From: Allosphingosinicella sp.
GTDB lineage: Bacteria > Pseudomonadota > Alphaproteobacteria > Sphingomonadales > Sphingomonadaceae
Assembly (NCBI GenBank): GCA_030447665.1
Contig: JAUJOJ010000003.1
Location: forward strand, 187,236 to 251,235
DNA: 64,000 nt
Direction: 5' to 3'
Shown: positions 1 through 8,774 of the stretch, piece after piece
Layout: each line of letters starts with the position of its first letter
Position numbering within the stretch: the first letter of the stretch is position 1
Notes under the pieces: model-generated
The model's input: only the letters and a program-made list of their open reading frames with translations
What the model was told of the DNA's origin: nothing
Database searches by the model: none
Program-made: the position numbers and the translations under genes

Positions 1-170
1 CGTAAGTCGGCCGCGCCGCCGCGCGGCCCGTTAATATCGGAAACATGGATCTCGACGTCGGTAATCCGGCCTTCGAAGCGCGCCAGCCGCTGCCGGATCT
101 GCTCCTCCAGCCGGTCATTGCGTTCGGCGTCGCTCGGCAGCTGATTGTCGGTATGGATTTGAATGAACAA
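1..170 (-). CDS. HPF/RaiA-family ribosome-associated protein (partial)
   Basis: Only the N-terminal 56 codons are in the window; the gene runs off the left edge. The likely start is a TTG at 170-168 with GAGAGG a few bases upstream. The product begins LFIQIHTDNQ and continues with a helix rich in Glu and Arg, then ITDVEIHVSDING. That matches the first beta strand, helix and second strand of hibernation-promoting factor / RaiA proteins, which bind the 30S subunit in slow-growing cells. It is transcribed divergently from radA. The family call rests on a short stretch and recalled similarity, so exact subfamily is open. Confidence 0.55.
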   Translation of the reverse strand, partial: MFIQIHTDNQLPSDAERNDRLEEQIRQRLARFEGRITDVEIHVSDINGPRGGAADL

Positions 171-285
171 ATGACCTCTCCACTGATACTCGGCTCCCCC
201 AACAATGCGATGCGGGCGGAGCCGTTCCAAGTTTCTCGCGGAAATTCGCTGGCTGGCGGCCGAGCCGCCCGCTAATTCCGCCGTG

Positions 286-1608
286 ATGGCCAAGCTCAAG
301 AAACGATATGTCTGCCAGGCCTGCGGCTCGGTCAGCCCGCGCTGGCAGGGGCAGTGCAGCGACTGCGCGGAATGGAACACTTTGGTCGAGGACGCGTCCG
401 CCGTCGTCACTCCCTTTTCGGCCCGCCATGATCTGCGTTCGGGCGGCCGGGCGGTCGAGCTCGTCGGCCTCGATGCCGAAGTTGCGCTCCCGGAGCGGCT
501 GGGCACAAGCATCAAGGAATTCGATCGGGCGCTCGGTGGCGGTCTGGTGGCGGGCTCGGCGACCCTGATCGGGGGCGATCCCGGCATCGGCAAGTCGACG
601 TTGCTGCTTCAGGCGGCGGCGAACCTTGCCTCGCGCGGGCTGCCGGTCGCCTACATCTCGGGCGAGGAAGCGGCCGACCAGGTGCGGCTTCGCGCGCGTC
701 GGCTAGGGCTCGGCCGCGCGCCGGTGAAGCTCGCCGCCGCCACTTCGGTGCGGGACATCCTGACGACGCTCGGCGACGGCGTGCCGCCCGCCCTGGTGGT
801 GATTGATTCGATCCAGACCATGCACTCCGATCTGATCGAAGGCGCGCCCGGCACAGTCAGCCAGGTCCGCGCCTCCGCCCACGAGCTGATCCGCTTCGCC
901 AAGGAGACCGGCACCGCCCTGGTCTTGGTCGGCCATGTCACCAAGGACGGCTCCATCGCAGGCCCCCGCGTGCTCGAGCATATGGTCGATACCGTGCTGA
1001 GCTTCGAGGGCGAGCGCAGCCATCAATATCGGATCCTGCGTGCCGCCAAGAACCGCTTCGGCGGCACCGACGAGATCGGCGTCTTCGCCATGGCGGAGGG
1101 GGGGCTTGAGGAGGTCTCCAACCCCTCGGCGCTCTTCCTCACGCATCGCGGCGAGGCCGTGTCCGGCGCCGTCGTTTTCCCCGCGCTTGAAGGCACGCGG
1201 CCCGTGCTGGTCGAAATCCAGGCGCTCACCGTCCGCCTCGCCAGCGGCGCCACCCCGCGCCGCGCGGTCGTCGGCTGGGACAGTGGCCGGCTCGCCATGA
1301 TCCTGGCCGTGCTTGAGGCCCGTTGCGGGCTCAGCTTCTCGACCGCGGAAGTCTATCTCAACATCGCCGGCGGATACCGCGTCAGCGACCCCGCCGCCGA
1401 TCTTGCAGTGGCGGCGGCGCTCGTCTCGGCTTTGTCCGAACGGCCGGTGCGGTGTCGGGCGAGGCGTCTCCCACGTCGCTTTCAAGGAATCGGAGAGCTC
1501 GGCTTCGAACGCGCGCTCGTGCCGGCGTCCGTCGGCTCGAGCTGCGGGCTGGCGCTGACCGGCTTCCGGACGCTCGGCGAGTTCGTCGACCATCTGCTGG
1601 CCCGCTGA
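286..1608 (+). CDS. radA: DNA repair protein RadA
   Basis: RadA (Sms) is a RecA-like ATPase that helps process recombination intermediates. The start at 286 (MAKLKKRYVC) places the zinc finger at C10, C13, C24 and C27. The Walker A motif GGDPGIGKS is at about residues 96-104 and the RadA signature KNRFGG at 255-260. A Lon-like C-terminal domain follows. An upstream in-frame ATG at 205 would add 27 unrelated residues and was rejected. Between about 1440 and 1500 the reading is damaged: the expected SGE...VAHVAFKE segment is spread over other frames before LGFERALVP resumes, so at least two small deletions are present. The 3' end is echoed at about 1690-1720. Gene order radA-cvpA is usual in sphingomonads. 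Confidence 0.93.
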   Translation: MAKLKKRYVCQACGSVSPRWQGQCSDCAEWNTLVEDASAVVTPFSARHDLRSGGRAVELVGLDAEVALPERLGTSIKEFDRALGGGLVAGSATLIGGDPGIGKSTLLLQAAANLASRGLPVAYISGEEAADQVRLRARRLGLGRAPVKLAAATSVRDILTTLGDGVPPALVVIDSIQTMHSDLIEGAPGTVSQVRASAHELIRFAKETGTALVLVGHVTKDGSIAGPRVLEHMVDTVLSFEGERSHQYRILRAAKNRFGGTDEIGVFAMAEGGLEEVSNPSALFLTHRGEAVSGAVVFPALEGTRPVLVEIQALTVRLASGATPRRAVVGWDSGRLAMILAVLEARCGLSFSTAEVYLNIAGGYRVSDPAADLAVAAALVSALSERPVRCRARRLPRRFQGIGELGFERALVPASVGSSCGLALTGFRTLGEFVDHLLAR

Positions 1609-2304
1609 TCTGAGTGCGGACGCAGGCCTTTCGCGCGATTTCAAGCAGGTCGTCATGGCCCAGCATTGATGGATAGGCCTCGCTTGCCGCACGCCGAACG
1701 CGCGCTCGTGCCGGCGTCTCTTCTCGAGCGTCCGCGCGCCTTCCTGCGGAGTCGGGACCTTGCGGCTTGGTCCAGCGCGCCCTTCCTGCCAGAGCCAGGT
1801 AACGCCAGTCTGGGCGACCGCTTGCGCGAGCGTCCGCGCGACCATCTAGGTCGCGCAGCGCCAGTAGCAACCAGCGCGCGCTCATGCTGTTTGACGTGCT
1901 CTCGACATCATCGCCCTTGAGGTCTGCGCGCGTGCTAATGGTGGTCGGACGGCGGCCATTGTGGAAATTTCGGTCGGCAAGCGCGATCGCTGCCACGCGT
2001 GCGCGGCCGGCCGGATTTTCGATCGATATCATCGTCGCTGCTCGTTTGTCGAGCCGTATCCATCGCGGGCAGTGGTCGCGGTCCACTGCCGTCGGCCATG
2101 AAGCCGCGCGGCTGAAGGATCGGCTGGCAGAGCAGGCTGCCACGAGCCCGGCGAGCCGTAGCCGGGCCAGAGCGTCTGACTGGCGGCAGTTCCGATGGTC
2201 GGCGCCGCGGCGCGCGCCGGCAGGCCGCCGCCGTGCTCGCCTTCGCCCGAATCTATCGCGGGCAGCTTTGCGAGACTCAAGCCCATCTGGTCTTCTGTTT
2301 CGGG
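1609..2304. other. Scrambled low-quality stretch, no supportable gene
   Basis: No ORF here gives a recognisable product on either strand. The sequence contains echoes of its neighbours: at about 1690-1720 the radA 3' motif encoding ERALVPAS recurs, at about 1815-1852 a string ending in cgaccatct resembles the radA end, and at about 2005-2045 a stretch resembles the start of cvpA (aspartate, then isoleucines and valines). This looks like poorly resolved near-tandem copies produced by assembly, not a gene. Confidence 0.5.
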
Positions 2305-2757
2305 ATGAAGCGCGGCTTGACCGGCGGATCGGCTGGTCGGCGGCGGCCTGTTCTTCGGCTTCATGGTGGTTCATCTTCGAGATATTGTCCCGCTCGCCTG
2401 GGTGGCGGCGATCGTTGCCCGCAAATCCTGCACGGCAGCGGGCAGCAAATGGTCGGCGACGCGCTCGAAAGCTGCCGGACACTGGCTTCGCGCTGGTCTT
2501 CATCGGCGGCAAGCTATCTCGCCGCCAAGTCCGCGCTTCGGTGGTACGCCTGTGACCGCATCCTCGGCGGCTACTGTTCGGCGCTGAAGGGGCTTCATCT
2601 TCGAGCGTCCCTGCTCGCCTGGGTGGATCTGGTCTACGACACGATCTACGGACCTGCTCCAGCCGATGGTCCGCCGTGCTTCACGCCAGCGGCCGCGCCA
2701 TCGTGGACTTCGTCGAGGACCGCATCCTCGCAGCGGCGGCGCGGGGGAGGCCGGTGA
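2305..2757 (+). CDS. cvpA: CvpA family membrane protein, frameshifted
   Basis: CvpA-family proteins are four-helix inner-membrane proteins linked to colicin V export and envelope homeostasis. No single frame is open, but consecutive frames give a full CvpA-like order: GGGLFFGFM near 2337-2370, EILS near 2375, GFALVFIGGK near 2483-2512, DRILGG and the ALKGL helix near 2556-2596, VDLVYDTIYG near 2623-2652, and the C-terminal LLHASGRAIVDFVEDR at about 2677-2730. The stop is at 2755-2757. At least four shifts are needed. Position after radA supports the call. I read it as a real gene in bad sequence. Confidence 0.6.
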   Translation: MKRGLTGGSAGRRRPVLRLHGGSSSRYCPARLGGGDRCPQILHGSGQQMVGDALESCRTLASRWSSSAASYLAAKSALRWYACDRILGGYCSALKGLHLRASLLAWVDLVYDTIYGPAPADGPPCFTPAAAPSWTSSRTASSQRRRGGGR

Positions 2758-2843
2758 ACGCGGACGGCCGGAGGAGGGCAACCGCTTGAACGAGATCGGC
2801 AACAGGCTCGAAACCAGCTCTCGAACGAGATCGGCAATGACCA

Positions 2844-4161
2844 ATGACCGAGATCCGCCTCTACGATACGATGGCGCGGGAGAAGCGCGCGTTCACGCCG
2901 GCCGACGAGCGCCGCGTCACCATGTATGTGTGTGGGCCGACCGTGTACAACCGCGCCCATATCGGCAATGCCCGCCCGGCCGTGGTGTTCGACGTGCTCG
3001 CCCGGCTCCTCCGCCACCGCTACGGCGCGGACAGCCTCGTCTACGCGCGCAATGTGACCGACGTCGACGACAAGATCATCGAGGCGGCGGAGACGGAGGG
3101 GGTCGAACCCTCCGTGATCACGCGGCGCTACGAGCAGCATTATCTGAGCGATATGGGCGCGCTCGGCGTCGCTCCCCCGACGATCGCGCCGAAGGCGACG
3201 CAGAACGTCGCGGAGATGATCGCAATGATCGCGCGCCTCGTGGAGACCGGCAATGCCTATGAGGCGGACGGGCACGTCCTCTTCCACGCCCGGCGATGCC
3301 GATTATGGCGCGCTCGGCCGCCGCGACCGGGAGGCGATGATCGCCGGCGCGCGCGTCGAGGTCGCCTCCTACAAGAAGGACCCGTCGGATTTCGTTCTCT
3401 GGAAGCCGTCGGCGCCGGACGTGATCGGCTGGGACAGTCCCTGGGGCAGGGGCCGTCCCGGCTGGCATATCGAATGCTCCGCCATGATCGAGCGGCATCT
3501 GGGGCGTACCATCGACATCCATGGCGGCGGCCTCGACCTCATCTTCCCGCACCATGAGAATGAGATCGCCCAGAGCCGCTGCGCACACGAGGGTGCGCCG
3601 CTCGCCCGCTACTGGCTCCACAACGGCTTCCTCTCCATGGCGGGTTCCGAGAAGATGTCGAAATCGCTCGGCAACGTGGTGACGGTCGGCGAGTTGCTGG
3701 AGCAGGGGCAGAAGGGCGAGGTGCTCCGCCTGGCTTTGCTCTCGGCGCACTATCGCCAGCCGCTCGAATGGTCGTCGCAGCTCGTCGCGCAAAGCAAGGC
3801 GACGCTCGATCGGCTCTATCGCGCCGCGGGCGAAGCCGAGGCCGGTCGGGTCGACGAGGGTGTCGCCGACGCGGTCGCCGACGATCTCAACACGCCCTTG
3901 GCCCTCTCCCGCCTCTCCGGCATCGGTGATCCGTCCACACTTCGAGCCAGTGGAGCGCTGCTGGGCCTGCTTGGCGGAAGCTCGACCGCATGGTTTCAGG
4001 GCACTGGCGACGCGCGCATCGAAGCCGCCATTGCCGCGCGCGCCGCCGCCAAGAAGGAGCGCGATTTCGCCGAAGCCGACCGCATCCGGGCGGAGCTCGC
4101 AGCGGAGGGGATTATTCTGGAAGATCGCCCGGACGGCACGACGGAATGGCGCCGAGCCTAA
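2844..4161 (+). CDS. cysS: Cysteinyl-tRNA synthetase (one frameshift)
   Basis: CysRS charges tRNA-Cys with cysteine in the cytosol. The ATG at 2844 gives MTEIRLYDT, then [15 protein letters not shown], which contains the zinc Cys and the class I HIGH-type motif. The frame is lost at about 3288-3300, where FHAPGDADYG is expected and one or two C/G residues are missing from a run. The next frame continues with the zinc-ligand region [16 protein letters not shown] and the KMSKS loop at about 3652-3666, and ends at 4161. Combined length of about 439 residues is slightly short for the family. As an essential gene, the break is most likely sequence error. Confidence 0.92.
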
Positions 4162-4163
4162 CT

Positions 4164-4388
4164 TCCCTCTCCCTTGAGGGGATGCAGCGCGGCTAAGGCT
4201 CGTCCGGGGACGAGCCAGCGCTGCATGGTTGCGCAGCCTTAGCGACGAAGGAGCTTAGGCGAAGCTGGGTGAGGGTGAGCGCTGCGAGGCAGCGCGCGAG
4301 GCCCTGCCTCGCCTACCCTCATCCAACTGCGACTAGACGGCCGAGCCGCCAAGTCTTCGTATCCTTCTCCCCTCAAGGGAGAAGGGCT
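4164..4388. repeat. Intergenic inverted-repeat element
   Basis: The arms are CCCTCTCCCTTGAGGGG at 4166-4182 and CCCCTCAAGGGAGAAGGG at about 4369-4386, with GGGTGAGGGTGAGC near 4269-4282. The roughly 200 bp between them contain no convincing gene and further G/C-rich inverted segments (for example a GCGC-rich block around 4280-4310). It separates cysS from the scaffold protein gene. It resembles the dispersed CCCTCTCCC...GGGTGAGGG elements common in sphingomonad and other alphaproteobacterial intergenic DNA. Confidence 0.5.
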
Positions 4389-4499
4389 CTCCTCACCTCG
4401 CCGGTGCACGGTGGACTGGGCCTCGAGTGTTGGATTTCCTCTGTCGGCCGGTGGGCCTGCGCGGTGGCGCACCGGCATGACCCCGCTTATATGCCCCTC

Positions 4500-4925
4500 A
4501 TGACGACGGCGCTGTACAATCGCGATATCCTTCGCCTCGCCGTCTCGATCCCGCACCAGGGCCGCCTTGAAAGCCCACAGGCCACGGTCGAGAAGCGCTC
4601 GCCGGTCTGCGGAAGCCGGGTGGCGGTCGACATCGTGCTGGATGCGGAGGGGAAGGTCGCCCGCCTCGGCCAGGAGGTGAAGGCGTGCGCATTGGGGCAA
4701 GCCTCCGCCGCGCTGATGGGTGCAGGTGCGATCGGCAGGAGCCGGGCCGAGCTTGCCGCGGCGCGGGATGCTCTTGCCGCCTTTCTCGACGGCCAGCGCG
4801 GGGATCCCGGCGATTGGCCGGGCCTGTCCATCTTCAGCGAGGCCCGCCCCTACAAGGCGCGCCATCCTTCCATCCTGCTCGCTTTCGAAGCAGTCGCGCA
4901 AGCCGCCGCGGAGGCCCGCGGCTGA
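4500..4925 (+). CDS. Iron-sulfur cluster scaffold protein (NifU/IscU N-domain)
   Basis: About 141 residues beginning MTTALYNRDILRLAVSIP. The core KRSPVCGSRVAVD holds the first scaffold cysteine, QEVKACALGQASAAL carries the second, and a third acidic/Cys-like position is less clear. This is the fold of IscU/NifU N-terminal proteins that assemble Fe-S clusters on conserved cysteines. An alternative ATG lies at 4491 (adding MPL); neither has a strong ribosome site. The stop TGA shares its A with the ATG of the next gene, so it is translationally coupled to the antiporter. Confidence 0.75.
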   Translation: MTTALYNRDILRLAVSIPHQGRLESPQATVEKRSPVCGSRVAVDIVLDAEGKVARLGQEVKACALGQASAALMGAGAIGRSRAELAAARDALAAFLDGQRGDPGDWPGLSIFSEARPYKARHPSILLAFEAVAQAAAEARG

Positions 4926-6739
4926 TGCAGCCGCAGGCCGCCGAAACCGCGAGCATTGTGCTGCGCGACGGCGTCATCCTACTCGGGGCGGCGATGTTGT
5001 TCGTGACGCTGTTCCGCCGCTTCGGCCTCGGCGCGGTGCTCGGCTATCTGGTTGCGGGAGCCTTGGTCGGCCCCGACGGCCTTGCCTTGATCGACGGCTC
5101 TGCAGAGGCGATGCTGCGCGTCGCCGATCTCGGCATCGTCCTGCTGCTCTTCCTGGTCGGGCTCGAGCTTCATCCGAGCCGCCTCTGGCGCCTCAAGCAC
5201 GATATTTTCGGCCTCGGCCTGCTCCAGGTCTTCGTCTCCGGAGTGGCGCTGGCACTGCTCGTCCATTTCGTTACCGGGCTCAGCTGGGCCGCCGCGATCG
5301 CGATCGGCCTTCCGCTCGCGCTCTCTTCCACCGCTCAGGTCCTGCCGAGCCTCCGCTCCTCCGGCGAGATCAACACGCCCACCGGCGAGCGCGCTTTTTC
5401 GATCCTGCTCTTCCAGGATCTGTCGATCGTCCCGTTGATCACGATCATCGCCGCGCTTTCCCGCGCTCCGGCGGATCCGGTGGCGCCGCCCGGCTGGCAG
5501 CTCGGCCTCTACACGGTGGCCGCGATCGCCGGGCTGGTGGTGGCGGGCCGCTTCCTCATCAATCCGCTCTTTCGCGTGGTCGGCCGGGTCAGCGAGCGCG
5601 AATTGTTCGTTGTCGCCGGCCTCTTCACCGTATTGGCCGCCGCCGCGGTGATGGAGACGCTTCACCTGTCGACTGCCCTCGGCGCGTTCGTGGCCGGCGT
5701 GATGCTGGCCGACTCGCCCTATCGGCACGAGTTGGAAGTGGACATCGAGCCGTTCCGCTCCATCCTGCTCGGTCTTTTCTTCGTCGCGATCGGCATGACG
5801 CTCGATCTCGACGCCATCGGCGAGCGGCCTTTGTTCGTGATCGGCATGGCCGCCGCGCTGATCACCGTGAAGGCGATCGTGCTGTTCGGCCTCGCCAAGC
5901 TCTTTCGGATGGAAACGCGCAAGGCCTGGCGGATGGGTCTGCTGCTCAGCCAGGGCGGCGAATTCGGCTTCGTTCTCTTCACCGCGGCCCAATCCGCGCT
6001 GCTCGTCACGCCGGCGGCCGCAAGCCTGTTCGGGGCGATCGTCACCATCTCGATGGCCTCGACGCCTTTCCTGATGATGTTCAACAGGTGGACCGAGCGC
6101 CGCGCCTCATTGCGCGACGGAGACAATATGGAAGGCCCCGAGCATTCGGGAGACTCCCGCGCGATCGTGGTCGGCTACGGCCGCTTCGGGCAGACCGTCG
6201 CGCAGATGCTGATGGCAAAGGGGATCAGCCTGACAATCATCGATTCGAAGCCGAGCCAGATCGAATTGAGCGGCAGCTTCGGGATGAAGGTCTATTATGG
6301 CGACGGCACCCGGCTCGATCTCCTGCGCGCCGCCGGTGCCGCCGAGGCCAAGGCATTGCTCTTCTGCATCGACGGGGGAATTCTGGATGCGCGCAGGATC
6401 GAGCCGATCCTCGAAGCCTTTCCGCAGGCGGCGGTCTATGTCCGCGTCTTCGATCGGCGCCAATTGATCGCGCTCGGCGGCGTCGACCTTGCCGGCAGCT
6501 ACCGCGAGGTGTTCGAATCGGCGGTGTGCATGGGCCGCGAGGCGCTCCACTCCTTCTGCGTCGCCGAGGAAGAGGTGGACCGCGTCGAGCGCGAGTTCCG
6601 GAGCAGGGACGCCGAGCGGCTCGCCGGCCAGAGCGAGTCCGGCGATCTCCACGCCATCCAGCATCTGATGTTCCGGCCCGACCGCGCGCTCCCGGACGAA
6701 AGTGCCGAAGCGGCTGCGGAACGAGCCGACTCCCAATAA
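4925..6739 (+). CDS. Kef-type potassium/proton antiporter (CPA2) with TrkA-N domain
   Basis: 604 residues. About twelve hydrophobic segments fill residues 15-385, including the CPA2 features LGYLVAGALVGP near the N-terminus, LLFLVGLELHPSRLW and FQDLSIVPL. The cytoplasmic part from about residue 410 has a Rossmann nucleotide-binding motif VVGYGRFGQTVA and the acidic IIDSKPSQIE typical of TrkA-N/RCK domains. This is the architecture of KefB/KefC glutathione-gated K+ efflux systems. The start overlaps the stop of the Fe-S scaffold gene (TGATG). Longer in-frame extension upstream overlaps that gene and was rejected. Which Kef subtype, and whether glutathione gates it, cannot be told. Confidence 0.88.
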   Translation: MQPQAAETASIVLRDGVILLGAAMLFVTLFRRFGLGAVLGYLVAGALVGPDGLALIDGSAEAMLRVADLGIVLLLFLVGLELHPSRLWRLKHDIFGLGLLQVFVSGVALALLVHFVTGLSWAAAIAIGLPLALSSTAQVLPSLRSSGEINTPTGERAFSILLFQDLSIVPLITIIAALSRAPADPVAPPGWQLGLYTVAAIAGLVVAGRFLINPLFRVVGRVSERELFVVAGLFTVLAAAAVMETLHLSTALGAFVAGVMLADSPYRHELEVDIEPFRSILLGLFFVAIGMTLDLDAIGERPLFVIGMAAALITVKAIVLFGLAKLFRMETRKAWRMGLLLSQGGEFGFVLFTAAQSALLVTPAAASLFGAIVTISMASTPFLMMFNRWTERRASLRDGDNMEGPEHSGDSRAIVVGYGRFGQTVAQMLMAKGISLTIIDSKPSQIELSGSFGMKVYYGDGTRLDLLRAAGAAEAKALLFCIDGGILDARRIEPILEAFPQAAVYVRVFDRRQLIALGGVDLAGSYREVFESAVCMGREALHSFCVAEEEVDRVEREFRSRDAERLAGQSESGDLHAIQHLMFRPDRALPDESAEAAAERADSQ

Positions 6740-6787
6740 ACCACGATTCACGTTTCAGGCTGATCCAGCCTGATCCGATCCAGGCCT

Positions 6788-6887
6788 AGAGCCAGATCGT
6801 TTGAGGTGGAAGCGCTTCGCGCTTCCACCGAAAGCGTGAAAGGGTTCCCATCGAAGTAGTACTTCGATGGGGTCCCAAGCTGGCTCT
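6788..6887. repeat. Dispersed multi-hairpin intergenic repeat
   Basis: Outer arms AGAGCCAG (6788-6795) and CTGGCTCT (6880-6887) enclose two hairpins: GTGGAAGCGC/GCGCTTCCAC and CCCATCGAAG/CTTCGATGGG. The whole unit could fold as a three-way junction. Related sequences occur at about 28907-29000 and 43818-43857, so this is a family. It sits between the convergent antiporter gene and aroB and could end transcription from both sides. Confidence 0.6.
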
Positions 6888-6898
6888 ATTCAGATGGT

Positions 6899-8026
6899 CT
6901 AGTCTTGCCGCCGGAGGAACGCCTCCACCTCATGCAGTTCAACAGAGCTGTCGACGAAGGCCTTCCCTATGCCATGAGCAAGGATGAAGGGGAGCGACCC
7001 TCGCGCCCTTTTCTTGTCGTGCAACATGTGCGGCACCAGCCCGCCGCCGTCGGCCAAGCCCGCCTCGCTAAGCCCCACCTCGCAAAGTGACGTCGGGAGC
7101 CGCATCCCTCTCAGATGATCCGAGACCCTGCGAGCGTCATCGGGCGGGCAAAGCCCCCGTTCCGCGGAGAAGCGAAAGGCGAGCGCCATCCCGAGCGCAA
7201 CGGCCTCGCCATGAAGCACCCTTCCGGAGAGGCCGGTCGCCGCCTCGATCGCGTGCCCGAACGTATGGCCGAGGTTGAGCAGCGCCCGCCTGCCGGACGT
7301 CTCACGCTCGTCGTCGGCGACGATCGCAGCCTTGGCGCGGACGCTGGTCTCGATTGCGTGCAGCCGCGCCGCGATGTCGCCGGCGATCACCGCCTCGCCA
7401 TGGTCTTCGCACCAGGCGAAGAAGCCGGCATCTCCGATCAGTCCGTATTTCGCCACCTCGGCATAGCCGGCACGAAGCTCCCGCTCGGGGAGGGTGTCGA
7501 GGGTGGACGGATCGATCAGCACCGCCGCCGGCTGGTGGAAGGCACCGACCAGGTTCTTGCCTGCCGCACTGTTGATCGCCGTCTTTCCTCCGACGGAGGA
7601 ATCAACCTGGGCAAGCAGCGTCGTTGGAATTTGCAGATAAAAGCAGCCGCGTTTCACGATCGAGGCGGCGAAGCCGGTCACGTCCCCGATCGCGCCGCCG
7701 CCGAGCGCGACGATATGGTCGCTCCGCTCCACGCCGAGCTCGAGCAGCTGGTCGACCAGCCCCGAAAGGCCGGACCAGGTCTTCGCCTCTTCTCCCCTGG
7801 GCATGAAGATCGGATGCGCTTCGATCCCGGCAGTCGCCAGGCCCACCGTCAGCGCCGCTCCGGCGCAGTCCCAGACCCGCTCGTCCGTCACCACGGCAAT
7901 CCTGCCATCGCGTCCGAAGCGGGCGAGGATTTCGCCCGAAGCCGCAAGCAGCCGATCACCGATGAAGATCGGGTAGCTCCGCTCACCGAGTTCCACGTCC
8001 ACCCGCCTCAATGCGTTCGCTCCCAC
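6899..8026 (-). CDS. aroB: 3-dehydroquinate synthase
   Basis: AroB converts DAHP to 3-dehydroquinate, step two of the shikimate pathway. The 375-residue frame is intact and typical: GDRLL near the start, VTDERVWD, the NAD-binding GGGAIGDVTGF, IPTTLLAQVDSSVGGKTAIN, and the metal-binding HTFGHAIE and LHGEAVALGM. The start is a GTG at 8026, which overlaps the end of aroK by 19 bases, so the two are translated as a pair. A downstream TTG at about 8011 is a possible alternative. Confidence 0.96.
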   Translation of the reverse strand: MGANALRRVDVELGERSYPIFIGDRLLAASGEILARFGRDGRIAVVTDERVWDCAGAALTVGLATAGIEAHPIFMPRGEEAKTWSGLSGLVDQLLELGVERSDHIVALGGGAIGDVTGFAASIVKRGCFYLQIPTTLLAQVDSSVGGKTAINSAAGKNLVGAFHQPAAVLIDPSTLDTLPERELRAGYAEVAKYGLIGDAGFFAWCEDHGEAVIAGDIAARLHAIETSVRAKAAIVADDERETSGRRALLNLGHTFGHAIEAATGLSGRVLHGEAVALGMALAFRFSAERGLCPPDDARRVSDHLRGMRLPTSLCEVGLSEAGLADGGGLVPHMLHDKKRARGSLPFILAHGIGKAFVDSSVELHEVEAFLRRQD

Positions 8027-8551
8027 TCTTCAATCGCCTTGACGATCTGCTCCACGGCCCGCTCATGCGGACTTGGCTGACTGCGGATATGGAGATGTGC
8101 CTGCGCGTAGAGGTGGGTTCCTTCTCGTCGCGAGATCACGAAGCAGGGGGAGGGGCTCCTTGCCCTTGAGCAGCGGGCGATGATCGCGGCGGGACACCCG
8201 TTCCGCCAGCGTCTCGAGATCGGCATCGAGCCAGATCGCAAGGCAGCGCTCCAGGATGAGCGTGCGGGTCGTGTCGTTGACGAAAGCCCCGCCGCCGGTC
8301 GCGATCACCTTGGGCGGTCCCTCGATCAGGCGTGCGATGACTCGCCGTTCACCGTCGCGGAAGCTCACCTCTCCGAAACGGTCGAATATCTCAGAAATCT
8401 TGTGGTCCGCCGCCCGTTCGATCTCGTCGTCCGAATCGACGAAGTCGAGACCCAGCCGCCGGCCGAGGCGCCGTCCCACCGTGCTTTTGCCCGCGCCCAT
8501 CAGTCCGACGAGGACGATCGATCGGTCGAGCTTGGGAAGCGGGGCGGTCAT
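8008..8551 (-). CDS. aroK: Shikimate kinase (one frameshift)
   Basis: ATP-dependent phosphorylation of shikimate. The start at 8551 (MTAPLPKLDR) gives a P-loop GLMGAGKST at residues 16-24, the substrate motif FVDSDDEIE, FRDGERRVI and the GGGAF loop, then RPLLKG. The frame breaks near 8115-8130: LRDLATRR should run into LYAQAHLHIRS, which is in the next frame and continues to the stop at 8008. One missing base explains it. The gene is first in the aroK-aroB unit and is divergent from the small membrane gene at 8601. Confidence 0.92.
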
Positions 8552-8600
8552 GCTGGCTGGGGCTATACAGGGTGCCGTCTCGTGGGGCAAAAGGCGCGCC

Positions 8601-8774
8601 ATGCCTAGAACCATCCTCACGCCGCAGCCGCGCCGTCGCTCGCCTCTTCCCGCTATCCTCGCGCTCTTGCTGATCCTGCTCGTCGGTGGCCTCATCTATC
8701 TTTCCACCGCTGACACCGAAGTGCCCCAGCAGCGCATCGAGCAGGATGTGACCAATGAAGCACTGGCGAAATAA
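8601..8774 (+). CDS. Small single-pass membrane protein of unknown function
   Basis: 57 residues: a basic N-terminus (MPRTILTPQPRRRS), one strong membrane helix rich in Leu and Ile (residues about 17-36), then an acidic tail ending QDVTNEALAK. The 3' end overlaps the next gene by 20 bases, so the two are probably co-translated. The orientation predicts the tail in the periplasm. I recognise the arrangement near aroK and xerD in sphingomonads but not the function. It could assist or anchor the 602-residue exported partner. Confidence 0.6.
   Translation: MPRTILTPQPRRRSPLPAILALLLILLVGGLIYLSTADTEVPQQRIEQDVTNEALAK

Noticed and set aside
703-1845. 380-codon ORF on the minus strand over radA
   Set aside because: Arg/Ala/His-rich antisense frame of a high-GC gene with a clear radA product on the other strand.
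1382-2512. 376-codon minus-strand ORF across the radA end and the scrambled stretch
   Set aside because: Arg/Ala/Ser-rich, no recognisable motif, and it runs across the radA end and the broken cvpA region.
4720-6789. 689-codon plus-strand ORF alternative to the antiporter
   Set aside because: Arg/Pro/Ala-rich shadow of the antiporter frame, which has twelve membrane helices and a Rossmann motif.
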